Assembly (NCBI GenBank): GCA_945863875.1
Contig: CAMBBS010000015.1
Span: 1 to 64,000 of the forward strand
Direction: 5' to 3'
Length of the DNA stretch: 64,000 bases
Source of the DNA: Desulfopila aestuarii DSM 18488
Lineage (GTDB): Bacteria; Desulfobacterota; Desulfobulbia; Desulfobulbales; Desulfocapsaceae
The notes under the pieces were generated by a model that had not been told where the DNA came from, did not search any database, and was given only the letters and a program-made list of their open reading frames with translations. Position numbers and translations under genes: made by a program. Positions 36,329-44,764 of the stretch are shown piece by piece; the first letter of the stretch is position 1, and the number at the start of each line of letters is the position of its first letter.

Positions 36329-37005
36329 TGGTTGCCTTGGTGCGAGTAGCCGGGAATACGGAGATGCCTCTCCAGCCTTCGAAGGGCGATCACCCCCGCC
36401 CAGGTGAGCAGAAAATAGATAATTCCCGCGGTGATGTACAGAGACAGGTGCTGATAGGTGCGGGAGGCGACAAACTGCGTCCTGGCCATGATCTCCGGCG
36501 CGCCGATGACAAAGGCCAGCGCCGAATCCTTGAGGATGATGGAATATTCATTGGACCAGGCCGGGATGGACATTCTGAGAATCTGTGGCAGCACGATGTT
36601 TTTTATCGCCTGGAGCTCACTCATGCCAAGGCCGATCGCCGCATTGAACTGTCCCTTCGGCAGGGACAAAATAGCCCCTCGGAAAATATTCGCCTGATAG
36701 GCCCCGGTGGTCATACCGAGGACGATGGTCACCGCGGTAAAAGCGCTGAATTGCAGATCGAGAAAATTAAACAGGCCAAAATAAAAGAGAAAGAGCAGCA
36801 CCACTACCGGCACGCCCCTGAAGATCCACACATAGGCGGTGAGCAGGTATTTAACGAACCTGTTACCATAAACCAGACCGACCGCCATGCAGATACCAAG
36901 TACCAGCCCCAGACACATCGCCGCAACAACTATGCCGATGGTCAGAAATGACCCCTGGAGGAGATACGGCAAGGAATCAAAGACAACGGATAAGGCGTGT
37001 GGCAT
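36325..37005 (-). CDS. Polar amino acid ABC transporter permease (first subunit)
   Basis: 226 residues with five or so helices. The coupling loop is GAYQANIFRGAILSLPKGQFNAAIGLGMSE. It follows the binding-protein gene after 136 bp containing a terminator-like hairpin, and overlaps the ATPase gene by four nt. It pairs with the second permease. Confidence 0.92.
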   Translation of the reverse strand: MPHALSVVFDSLPYLLQGSFLTIGIVVAAMCLGLVLGICMAVGLVYGNRFVKYLLTAYVWIFRGVPVVVLLFLFYFGLFNFLDLQFSAFTAVTIVLGMTTGAYQANIFRGAILSLPKGQFNAAIGLGMSELQAIKNIVLPQILRMSIPAWSNEYSIILKDSALAFVIGAPEIMARTQFVASRTYQHLSLYITAGIIYFLLTWAGVIALRRLERHLRIPGYSHQGNQ

Positions 37006-37091
37006 CGAGTTACCTGCAGAGTGGAGACCAGAAAGTTCCAGCCGTATCGGCTGCGAGAGCCATGCCGGCTATAATGGCTGTGCTTGCTTTG

Positions 37092-37130
37092 AAAAAGACG
37101 GGCGCACTCCTGCTTGGATCTGCGCCCGTC
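37092..37130 (-). terminator. Hairpin with T-run between binding-protein and permease genes
   Basis: On the minus strand GACGGGCGCA and TGCGCCCGTC form a perfect 10-bp stem (37121-37130 with 37097-37106), a 14-nt loop, then five T. It would stop most transcripts after the binding-protein gene, giving more of that protein than of the membrane subunits, as is common for ABC importers. Confidence 0.85.
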
Positions 37131-37141
37131 TCTTGAAACTG

Positions 37142-37891
37142 CTATTTGTCCAGTTCGTACTTTTTGATCAATTCGGTCCACTCCGGCGTTGCCATCAGTT
37201 TCGTCAACGCCTTGTTTACTTTTTCAAGCAGCTCTTTATCATCCTTACGCACCGCGTAGCCGAATTCTTCCGCATGCATGCCGAAGGTGCCAACGAGCTG
37301 GACATCTTTTTTGGAAGCGGCGTCTTTTGCCGGCGCATCATCCATTGCCGCCGCGTCGATCCTGCCGTTCAAGACATCCTCGACAGCGAGCGGAGAAGAA
37401 CTGTAGTAGCGAAGTTCCAAATTCCATCCTTTCTTGGCCGCTTCTTCTTTCAGCCACTTGGCCTCGGATGTTCCCTGCTGCACGCCGACTGTTTTCTTGC
37501 CGGTGAGGATGTCATCGATGGTCAGCGGGGAGCCTTTCTTGGCGACCATCACCTGTTTGATGACCCAGTACGGTACGGAAAAGTCTACCTTTTGCGCGCG
37601 TTCCTCGGTGATACTCATGCCGGAAGCGATGATATCGATTTTTTTGGTAAGAAGACTGGTAATAATGCCATCCCATTCGATCGGCTGATGGCTGACCTCA
37701 ACGCCTATCTCCTTGGCCACCCAGTTCATCGCCTCGACATCAAAACCGCTGGGCTGACCGGTCTGGTCAATGTAGGCAAAGGGTGGAAAATTCGCGTCGA
37801 TGCCGTTCACCAATTTCTCGGCCGCTAAAGCGTGACCGGCGCATACCAGGGCCAGAAGACTACAAAAAAGCAGCACATTTTTTTTAACCAT
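37142..37891 (-). CDS. Amino acid ABC transporter substrate-binding protein
   Basis: 249 residues, SBP family 3. A Sec signal peptide (hydrophobic core LLFCSLLALVCAG) ends near ALA-AE at about residue 24. The mature protein begins with the typical VNGIDANFPPFAYID and has GFDVEAMNWVAKEIG, SGMSITEERAQKVDFSVPYW and VGVQQGTSEAKWL. It is the first gene of a six-gene operon (binding protein, permease, ATPase, permease, FAD oxidase, aminotransferase). The ligand is a polar amino acid, not further specified. Confidence 0.93.
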   Translation of the reverse strand: MVKKNVLLFCSLLALVCAGHALAAEKLVNGIDANFPPFAYIDQTGQPSGFDVEAMNWVAKEIGVEVSHQPIEWDGIITSLLTKKIDIIASGMSITEERAQKVDFSVPYWVIKQVMVAKKGSPLTIDDILTGKKTVGVQQGTSEAKWLKEEAAKKGWNLELRYYSSSPLAVEDVLNGRIDAAAMDDAPAKDAASKKDVQLVGTFGMHAEEFGYAVRKDDKELLEKVNKALTKLMATPEWTELIKKYELDK

Positions 37892-38056
37892 TTTCCCCTT
37901 CCTTTGTTGTTCATTGCGTTTGGCTGTTGCCGAACTGGTGTTTCATGATTGTTTTTTGTCAACGGATACCAGGAAATTACCCGGTCTCCCGCACGAATTA
38001 TAAGGCTACCATCTTAGCTATTTTTGCCGGCCCGGGCAAGTTTTTTCAAGAATCAA

Positions 38057-41000
38057 TCACTGAGTATGCCGTTGTTCTCTTTTTTGCCGCAGCTCCCGTC
38101 TTTTTTCTGTGATATCCCAGAGTACAGGAATAATGACGATGGTCAGAAAGGTCGCCGTACACAGGCCGGTGACAAAGGTCATCGCCATACTGCCCCAGAT
38201 AAGTGCATATTCCGGAATGCCGAGAGCCATGGGCAACAACCCCAGGGTGGTCGTCAACGTCGTCAACAGAATCGGCCGCAGGCGGATATGCGTTGCCCAC
38301 AAAAGGGCGTCGCGCCGGCCCATGCCCTTGAGGTAACATTTATTGATAAATTCGACCAGCACCAGGGAATCATTGACCACCACCCCGGTAACCCCGATGA
38401 CCGCGACAAAGCTGTTGATGGTAAACACGGTTCGGGACAGGCCGGTGCCGAAAACCACTCCGGTCAGGGCAAAGACCACCGCGGCAATAATGATCAACGG
38501 CTGCAGATAGGATTTAAACTGGGCGGCGAGAATCAGATAGATAAACACCAGGGCAATGACAAAGGCATAGGCCAGCGAGGTGAAAGACTTCTGGGTGGAC
38601 TCATACTCTCCGGAAAAATTGAGTGAAGCGCCGGGATATTCGCTTCTGATTGTCGAGTAGAACGTGCCGACCCTTTTCACCACCATGGCACTGGTCAGCG
38701 GCGCCCCGGTCTGTAAATTGGCGGTCAGGGTAATGGCCCGCTGCCGCTGAAAACGATTGAGGTAGCCCGGTTCAAAACTGTATTCCGGCCGGCACAGATC
38801 ACCGAGGCGCAGCTCCCCTGCAGGTGAATCAACGACCAGCATATCCAGTGCGGCGGCCATCGGCATGGCCGCCTCGTTGGCGGTTTTCAGTCGGATATCA
38901 ATCACTTCCTCCGGCAATTTCATCTCGCCGACTATCTGCCCCTGCAGTGCCGAGGCGGCAAGTCCAGCGACATCGGCAAGAGATAAGCCCCATTCCGCGG
39001 CTCGTTCGGCGTCGATCTTTATGCGAAACACCCGGGCATCACTGCCCTGGTCGTCGCGGAAATCGACGAGCCAGGGCGAGATCTCCCGGTCTTCGCGAAG
39101 ATAGTCGCCCATGGCCCGGGCCAAGGCCGACACACTGGCCGAGTCCTGCCCGAGAACGCGGATATTGACATCCTTGCCCGACGGCGGCCCGTCTTTTTCC
39201 GGACGGACAGACAAGGCGAACCCCTCGGGTAAAAGGGGCTCGAGCATGGTCCGCACCGTCTCAAGATGGGCGACGACATCGTTTTCGGGAAAGTCGGCGA
39301 AATGCCTTTTGCCGACGGAAGGCAGGGTGACGGCGACATAGCCAAGATTGTTGCCGTATTGGGGGCTGAAATCCTCATTGATATAATAGCCGGCAAAACC
39401 GAGGGCCGATTCCGCCTGTCCCTCACGGTCCTGAGAGATCCGGCCGGCCATTTTTTTGATCAGCGCATGGGTCGTCTCAAGGGGTGTTCCGGCAGGTCCG
39501 GTCAGTTCGGCGTAAAAAAGAGAGTAGTTGTCGGGAAAAAACTGAATGCGGATGAGGCCGGTTCTGCCCTGCAGGGAAAGGACAAAGATGCCCATGGCCA
39601 GGAGAAATACCAGGCCGAGCAGGCCAAGCGAGCTTTTACGAAAGCGCAGCGCCAGCAAAAGTAATCGATGAAACATCGACCGTGTCAGGCGCATACTCCA
39701 GCCCTCCTGGGCCGTAGTGAAGAAGGCCGTCTCTCCATCCGAGCGGTCCCCACGGCCTTCAGGGACCACAACGCGGCGGGGCCCGAATTCCACATAATGG
39801 CAGGGCAGCATAAGCAGGCACTCGAGCAGGGAGGCCGTCAAGGCAAAGGCGATGGTTTTCGGGATGATGGCGAAAAAGTCGCCGACCATGCCGGTCATGA
39901 TCAGCATCGGCAGAAAGGCCACGATGGTGGTCAGCGTCGCGCTGATGACCGGCAGAAAAACTTCCGCGGTGCCGTCGATTACCGCTTCGACCTTGGGTTT
40001 TCCGGCCTGCAGATGGCGATAGATGTTTTCAACCACGACAATGGCATCATCGACGATAATGCCGGAGACGAGCACGAAGGCGAAAAGCGACACCTCGTTG
40101 ATGGAATTACCCGTCGCGTACATGATCACCATGGTGACCAGGAAGGCAAAAGGAATGCCGACGGTGGTCAGGGCGGCATTCCGGAATCCCATGAACAGCC
40201 AGATGATTGCGCAGACCAGGATGATGCCAAGCAACAGGTTGACGCCGAGTACCCGGATCGAATCCTCAATTTTGGTACTCGAATCCTGGGTGACGGCAAG
40301 ACTGATATCGTGTCCGGCATAGATCGGCTGCAGTTCGCGGACCGCCTCCCGGACACGCTCGGCGATAAAAAGGGCATTGCCGTCCGCATGCTTGAGGAGT
40401 TGCAGGGTGACACAATCCGCCCCGTTGACGGAGGCCTTGATGAAGGGATCGACATAGGAAAAATAACCGTCCTCGGCAACGTCACCGAGGCGCACGAGGG
40501 AGCCGTCGCCGTCGCGGCGGATGATCGCGGCAAACAGATCATCTCTGCCGGTGAACTGCTCATCGACCCTGACTACAAATTCCCCCAGTTTAGTCGCGGC
40601 ATGACCGGCCGGCAGGGTGATGTTCGCCTTGCGCAGGGCCGCCGCGACGTCCATAAAGGTCAGGCCGGTTCTCTTCAGTTTGTCCTCCGAGAGGATAATG
40701 TGAAATTCACGGGTATAATCGCCGCTGACCTTCACCTCTTTTACTCCGTCTATCTGGGCCAGGGTTATTTTTATTTCTTCGGCAACAAGGGCAAGGGTGA
40801 CATTTTCATGTTCGCCGGCGACATTGACGCTTATGGCGGGAAACCAGTCATTGACATCAAGAAAATTAAAGAGGGGCGGTTCCGTCCGTTCCGGCAGATC
40901 GCCGACCATAGACAGAACTTTTAAACGTACATCGTCAAAACGCTTCTCGTAATCACTGTCGTCGACAAACTTGATGACGATAGTGGACCGCTCCCGATAA

Positions 41001-41254
41001 CTGCTCGACCGGACATATTCTACATCCTCGAGATCCTCCAGCCCCTCCTCGATTTTCCTCGTGACCAGCGTCTCGACCTCTTCCGGTGAAGCCCCTGGCA
41101 GATAGGTATTGACGTACATTTTGCCGAATTGGATATTGGGATAGCGCTCCACCGGCATGCGCAGCAGGGTCAAGGCCCCGATTACCATCAGTAAGACAAA
41201 GAGCAGATTGAAAAAAACCTTCTGTGCCAGGGTAAAGGTGATAAATCGCTGCAT
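38057..41254 (-). CDS. RND efflux transporter permease (HAE1-like)
   Basis: 1065 residues, the normal length for a proton-driven trimeric RND pump. TM4 carries the paired aspartates in VSGIIVDDAIVVVENIYRH; the N-terminus has MPVERYPNIQFGKMYVNTYLPGASPEEVE and the second half NSFVAVIGVTGVVVNDSLVLVEF. It exports drugs or other small molecules across both membranes. The adaptor gene lies 9 nt upstream. No outer-membrane TolC-like gene is in the window, so the pump must use a channel encoded elsewhere. Confidence 0.93.
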   Translation of the reverse strand: MQRFITFTLAQKVFFNLLFVLLMVIGALTLLRMPVERYPNIQFGKMYVNTYLPGASPEEVETLVTRKIEEGLEDLEDVEYVRSSSYRERSTIVIKFVDDSDYEKRFDDVRLKVLSMVGDLPERTEPPLFNFLDVNDWFPAISVNVAGEHENVTLALVAEEIKITLAQIDGVKEVKVSGDYTREFHIILSEDKLKRTGLTFMDVAAALRKANITLPAGHAATKLGEFVVRVDEQFTGRDDLFAAIIRRDGDGSLVRLGDVAEDGYFSYVDPFIKASVNGADCVTLQLLKHADGNALFIAERVREAVRELQPIYAGHDISLAVTQDSSTKIEDSIRVLGVNLLLGIILVCAIIWLFMGFRNAALTTVGIPFAFLVTMVIMYATGNSINEVSLFAFVLVSGIIVDDAIVVVENIYRHLQAGKPKVEAVIDGTAEVFLPVISATLTTIVAFLPMLIMTGMVGDFFAIIPKTIAFALTASLLECLLMLPCHYVEFGPRRVVVPEGRGDRSDGETAFFTTAQEGWSMRLTRSMFHRLLLLALRFRKSSLGLLGLVFLLAMGIFVLSLQGRTGLIRIQFFPDNYSLFYAELTGPAGTPLETTHALIKKMAGRISQDREGQAESALGFAGYYINEDFSPQYGNNLGYVAVTLPSVGKRHFADFPENDVVAHLETVRTMLEPLLPEGFALSVRPEKDGPPSGKDVNIRVLGQDSASVSALARAMGDYLREDREISPWLVDFRDDQGSDARVFRIKIDAERAAEWGLSLADVAGLAASALQGQIVGEMKLPEEVIDIRLKTANEAAMPMAAALDMLVVDSPAGELRLGDLCRPEYSFEPGYLNRFQRQRAITLTANLQTGAPLTSAMVVKRVGTFYSTIRSEYPGASLNFSGEYESTQKSFTSLAYAFVIALVFIYLILAAQFKSYLQPLIIIAAVVFALTGVVFGTGLSRTVFTINSFVAVIGVTGVVVNDSLVLVEFINKCYLKGMGRRDALLWATHIRLRPILLTTLTTTLGLLPMALGIPEYALIWGSMAMTFVTGLCTATFLTIVIIPVLWDITEKRRELRQKREQRHTQ

Positions 41255-41263
41255 GGGGTATCA

Positions 41264-42295
41264 TCAACCCTGCGGCTGATCCTGCTCCGGGGCCGCGGCC
41301 GCGGCCGCTGGAAAGAGAAGAAAGGATTCGCCGGCGGCCAGATCTCTTCCGGTGACAATCGCCTCCTGGCCATGGGCGTCGGTGCCGAGCAAAATTACTT
41401 TTTTGCGCCGGCCGTCGGCTTGTACCAGCCAGTGTGCCTCGTACCGGCTGACGAGCGCGCTCATCGGCACGACAAAGGAACCGGTTTCCTCCTTGCCGAC
41501 AATGGTGAGATTGACCCGCAGGCCGCCGCGCGGCTCCACGGCCGGGGAAAATGTCTGCGGCGAAACAATGAGATCAACGGGGATTTTCCTGCTCTTTACA
41601 TCAAAACCGGGAGAAACACGATGGATCCGTGCCTCTGCCGTCACCTCAAGCTCGGGGAAGCGGAAGGTGATCGTCTCCATCGTGCGTAGGAGATCGAGTT
41701 CTTCGTAGCTGAGCATAAAACTGACGAGCAATTGCCGAAAATCGCCCAGCCGCATCACCGCCTCCCCCTGGTGCACAAAAGCACCCTCTTCAACAAACCG
41801 TTCGACCACCTGCCAGCCGGGAGGCCCGCGCAGGGTATGCCGGTCGAGCATCTCCTTCTGCCGCGCCCCTTCATTGACCAGATCCTGCAAGGTGAGTTCG
41901 AGGATATCGGCGCGAAGCGATGCCTCGTCAAAGGTGGCCTGGGCAGCGGATTTATTTTCCATCAGGGTTGTATAACGGGCAAGCGTCTTCTTCTCGAGCA
42001 GCAGCTGTCGACCGGCCTGCTCCCGGGCTATGTTGTTTTTTACCAGATCCAGCCGGACCAGGGTGCTGTCCAGCTCCGCCACCACCCCGGATGGGGGCAC
42101 GGTATCGCCGAGATCGACGTGGATGTTGCTGCATCGGCCGCTCACCTCCCCGGCTATGGCGACTTCCGCTTTCGCTCTGGTGAAACCGGTCAGCTGAAGA
42201 GAACGTTGATACGGCCGGAGCTGTACTGTTTCTTCGGCCGCGGCAATGGCGCACAGAGAGAATAAAACCATAAGAAACACACTCGATATACGCAT
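41264..42295 (-). CDS. RND periplasmic adaptor (membrane fusion protein)
   Basis: 343 residues from ATG 42295, with AAGGAAG upstream; the frame is open to 42382 but the Sec signal (MRISSVFLMVLFSLCAIAAA) begins here. The order is lipoyl/barrel part (AEVAIAGEVSGRCSNIHVDLGDTVPPSGVVAELD), coiled-coil hairpin (about 75-140), the second barrel half (LRGPPGWQVVERFVEEGAFVHQGEAVMRLGD) and a beta-barrel domain. It joins the RND pump to an outer-membrane channel. Confidence 0.88.
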   Translation of the reverse strand: MRISSVFLMVLFSLCAIAAAEETVQLRPYQRSLQLTGFTRAKAEVAIAGEVSGRCSNIHVDLGDTVPPSGVVAELDSTLVRLDLVKNNIAREQAGRQLLLEKKTLARYTTLMENKSAAQATFDEASLRADILELTLQDLVNEGARQKEMLDRHTLRGPPGWQVVERFVEEGAFVHQGEAVMRLGDFRQLLVSFMLSYEELDLLRTMETITFRFPELEVTAEARIHRVSPGFDVKSRKIPVDLIVSPQTFSPAVEPRGGLRVNLTIVGKEETGSFVVPMSALVSRYEAHWLVQADGRRKKVILLGTDAHGQEAIVTGRDLAAGESFLLFPAAAAAAPEQDQPQG

Positions 42296-42615
42296 AGATC
42301 TTCCTTTATCTTTACCCATCCGGCGCCGTCCATTTTGTCGAACACTGTCTTTTTTCAGCAGGCCGTCCGGCCTTATCTGCATACTATAGCCGATCTGTAC
42401 AACATGTAAACGTTCACCGGCACCGAATCTGTTTTGTCTTCAACCTGACAGCATAGCGCCGGACATGACGCAATGTTCCCCCGGCAAGGGGAAACAGTTG
42501 CCGCAATAGCTCCGATGGTCTAAAATGAGACGTCTTTTTTGCACAAGCAAGGGGGGGGGCGACCGCCCCTGTTCTTTCACCACCCACCTGCAACCAGGAT
42601 TGAGGAGCAACCGCC
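42296..42615. other. Divergent intergenic region with a G9 tract
   Basis: 320 bp between the efflux adaptor (minus) and the heme-oxygenase-like gene (plus). It contains nine consecutive G (42551-42559), which continue into a GGGGCG/CGCCCC hairpin, 57-65 nt before the start codon. GAGGAG at about 42603 is the ribosome-binding site of the plus-strand gene. No clear -35/-10 pair was found. Confidence 0.6.
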
Positions 42616-43947
42616 ATGGTTTCCGCGAAAGATGATATCCGCCGAAGTCCGGCAAAACAGCTGATGGAAAAACTGCAGGAAGCAACGATCGGCTGCCATA
42701 AGAGGCTTGAATCCCTGCCGTATTTTTCTACTCTCATCGAGCATACCTTGCCTTTGACCTGCTATGTGCACCAGTTGCAGGCGCTGGCGATTATCCATGG
42801 TGTTTTTGAAAGTGAGATCATTGTTGCAGAACATGGCCCGGTGCGGAGGATCTGGCGCGACAGCATGAAAAAACTGCCGCTCCTGCTCGAGGATCTGGCA
42901 TTTTTCAGGCCTCGACACAGGGCGATGCATAGCCATATCCTCGATCTAGCCGGCGACATGAGCGACAGGATCCGCCGGCTCCGGCTTGAACACCCACCGG
43001 CACTGCTCGGCTATCTCTATGTTCTGGAGGGCTCCACGCTCGGCAACAGCATGCATCAGCCGGACATCTCCACAACCTTTCACCTGCCCCAGCTGCACGG
43101 ATGCAGATACTATTCCAGCTATCGGCAACAGGTGCACGAGCGGTGGCGCGATTTCTCCAGGGCAATGAACGATACGCTCACCGACGAGGACTCCCATGCC
43201 CCTATCATCACCGCCGCGCTTGAGGCTTTTGCCGAACTGGAAAAAATTTATCAAGCCCTCTATCCCCTTCGTCAACAGAACGGGGCGCCGAACGCGTCCG
43301 GCCGTATTAGGCAAATAAATCCCGAAGCGGGCAATCATCCAATGCCCGGGGATGAACGGGAAACGGCTGCTGCTCTTCGGGCAAGCACCCGGGTCTGGCA
43401 CGAATTCCCGTACTATGCCCATCGCTTCGGCGAACGGGGAAGGCGTTTTTCCGACAGTGACACGTGCTGGCTGGCAACCTTGAGCCAATTAGACCAGGAA
43501 AGTGTCAACAGGCAAACCGCATGGCTGAGCCGACTTCTGGCCGCCAGGGGCATGCCCTCTGTCATGCTCGAGCATGCCCTCGATGCCCTCTGTGAAGAAC
43601 TGACCGGTGTGCTTCCTGCCGCCCGGTCCAGCTATGAAAAGCTAGGCACTGCCGCGGCAGGTCTCAGGGCGGCGCGTCAGAAATGGATTCCGCAGGAACG
43701 CTGCCGGGAGCTATGCGAAAAGTTCGACCGGCAGATTGGTACGACATTGGCTGAGGAGCATAAAAAAACAGCATTATTGCTGGTATCGGCAGTCGCCGAT
43801 GAGTACAATGGAATAAAGGGTACGGTTGCACGTCTGGTCACCTGGATGACGGAGAAAAACCGCTTTTCCGATCTCTTTCTCACCGCTGTCAAGAAAACGC
43901 TCAGCGACGCTGAAAATATTGCCGACCATAAAAGCCCGAAAGAGTAG
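42616..43947 (+). CDS. Heme-oxygenase-like protein with unknown C-terminal domain
   Basis: 443 residues. Residues 10-220 match bacterial biliverdin-forming heme oxygenases of the BphO type: a proximal histidine candidate H28 in IGCHKRLE, and the distal-helix motif LGYLYVLEGSTLGNSM (131-146). Heme oxygenase cleaves heme to biliverdin, CO and iron. Residues about 250-430 form a second domain I do not recognise; it begins with WHEFPYYAHRFGERGRRFSDSDTCWLATL. It is followed by a cobalamin-binding protein, a kinase and a response regulator, so it may supply or sense a tetrapyrrole for signalling. Catalysis is not proven. Confidence 0.8.
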   Translation: MVSAKDDIRRSPAKQLMEKLQEATIGCHKRLESLPYFSTLIEHTLPLTCYVHQLQALAIIHGVFESEIIVAEHGPVRRIWRDSMKKLPLLLEDLAFFRPRHRAMHSHILDLAGDMSDRIRRLRLEHPPALLGYLYVLEGSTLGNSMHQPDISTTFHLPQLHGCRYYSSYRQQVHERWRDFSRAMNDTLTDEDSHAPIITAALEAFAELEKIYQALYPLRQQNGAPNASGRIRQINPEAGNHPMPGDERETAAALRASTRVWHEFPYYAHRFGERGRRFSDSDTCWLATLSQLDQESVNRQTAWLSRLLAARGMPSVMLEHALDALCEELTGVLPAARSSYEKLGTAAAGLRAARQKWIPQERCRELCEKFDRQIGTTLAEEHKKTALLLVSAVADEYNGIKGTVARLVTWMTEKNRFSDLFLTAVKKTLSDAENIADHKSPKE

Positions 43948-44007
43948 TCAAGACGGTTGTCCCAGGTGACCCCGGGACACGAAACCATGGACAAGAGGAA
44001 GGCGGGG

Positions 44008-44640
44008 ATGGTGGATGAAAAAGTGTTTGCTCTGTACCTGGAAGCCCTGCTCAAAGGAAACCGATCGCAGTGCGGGCAGCTTGTCGATCGCCTTCTTGAA
44101 GCAGATATCGATATAAAAGATCTGTACACCGGCCTTTTTCAAGACAGCCTCTATCGGGTCGGCGAACTCTGGGAAAACAATACCATCTCCGTCGCCACGG
44201 AGCATGTTGCCACGGCAATTACCGAGGGATTGCTCAGCCGACTCTATCCGCGTATCTTCGCTGCCGAGCATTGCGGCAAAAAGGCCGTTATCTCCTGTGT
44301 CGCCAATGAGTGGCACCAGATCGGCGGCAAAATGGTTGCAGACATCTTCGAGCTGAACGGCTGGGATACCGATTTTATTGGCGCCAACACCCCGGTTGAC
44401 GATTTAGTTCGGCATATCGACCTGGTCGGCCCCGACGTTCTCGGCCTGTCGCTGAGCCTGTACAGTAATATGGAGGTCCTCTTGCAAACCATTGCCACCA
44501 TACGCTCGCATTTTCACGAGCTGCATATTTTTTGCGGTGGCCAGGCTTTTCGCTGGGGAGGACTGGAAAAACTGCGGCAAATTACCGGGACGGAATATAT
44601 CCCGTCCCTGCATGTTTTGGAACAGACGCTTGTCAACTAA
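44008..44640 (+). CDS. CarH-like cobalamin-binding (B12) sensor protein
   Basis: 210 residues from ATG 44008, with GAGGAAGG five nt upstream; ATG 43987 is possible. Residues 1-85 form a helical cap with the W-x9-EH motif of CarH-type photoreceptors (W55, E65, H66 in LWENNTISVATEH). Residues 90-210 are the B12-binding Rossmann domain with E-x-H-x-x-G (EWHQIG, axial ligand H103), followed by GANTPVDDL and LSLSLYSNM. There is no MerR DNA-binding domain. The residue after W55 is Glu, where CarH has the His that binds cobalt after light exposure. Its output is probably the adjacent kinase. Confidence 0.88.
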   Translation: MVDEKVFALYLEALLKGNRSQCGQLVDRLLEADIDIKDLYTGLFQDSLYRVGELWENNTISVATEHVATAITEGLLSRLYPRIFAAEHCGKKAVISCVANEWHQIGGKMVADIFELNGWDTDFIGANTPVDDLVRHIDLVGPDVLGLSLSLYSNMEVLLQTIATIRSHFHELHIFCGGQAFRWGGLEKLRQITGTEYIPSLHVLEQTLVN

Positions 44641-44764
44641 TCTTGGTAAACAGCAAGGAAGCCGGGAGCAGCTGGGAGTATCTTCACGCTATGAATGTAA
44701 AAATCACTCTCTGCTTTGTTATTTTTTTCTGACAGCCTGCCAAGAATAAGGTTCTGAAATCTAA

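Noticed and set aside
38020-38056. Terminator-like TTGCC/GGCAA hairpin with T-run on the plus strand
   Set aside because: No plus-strand gene lies upstream, and on the minus strand there is no T-run after the RND gene, so its role is unsupported.
39668-40924. 418-codon plus-strand frame opposite the RND pump
   Set aside because: Antisense to a certain RND gene, with low-complexity charged composition typical of shadows.
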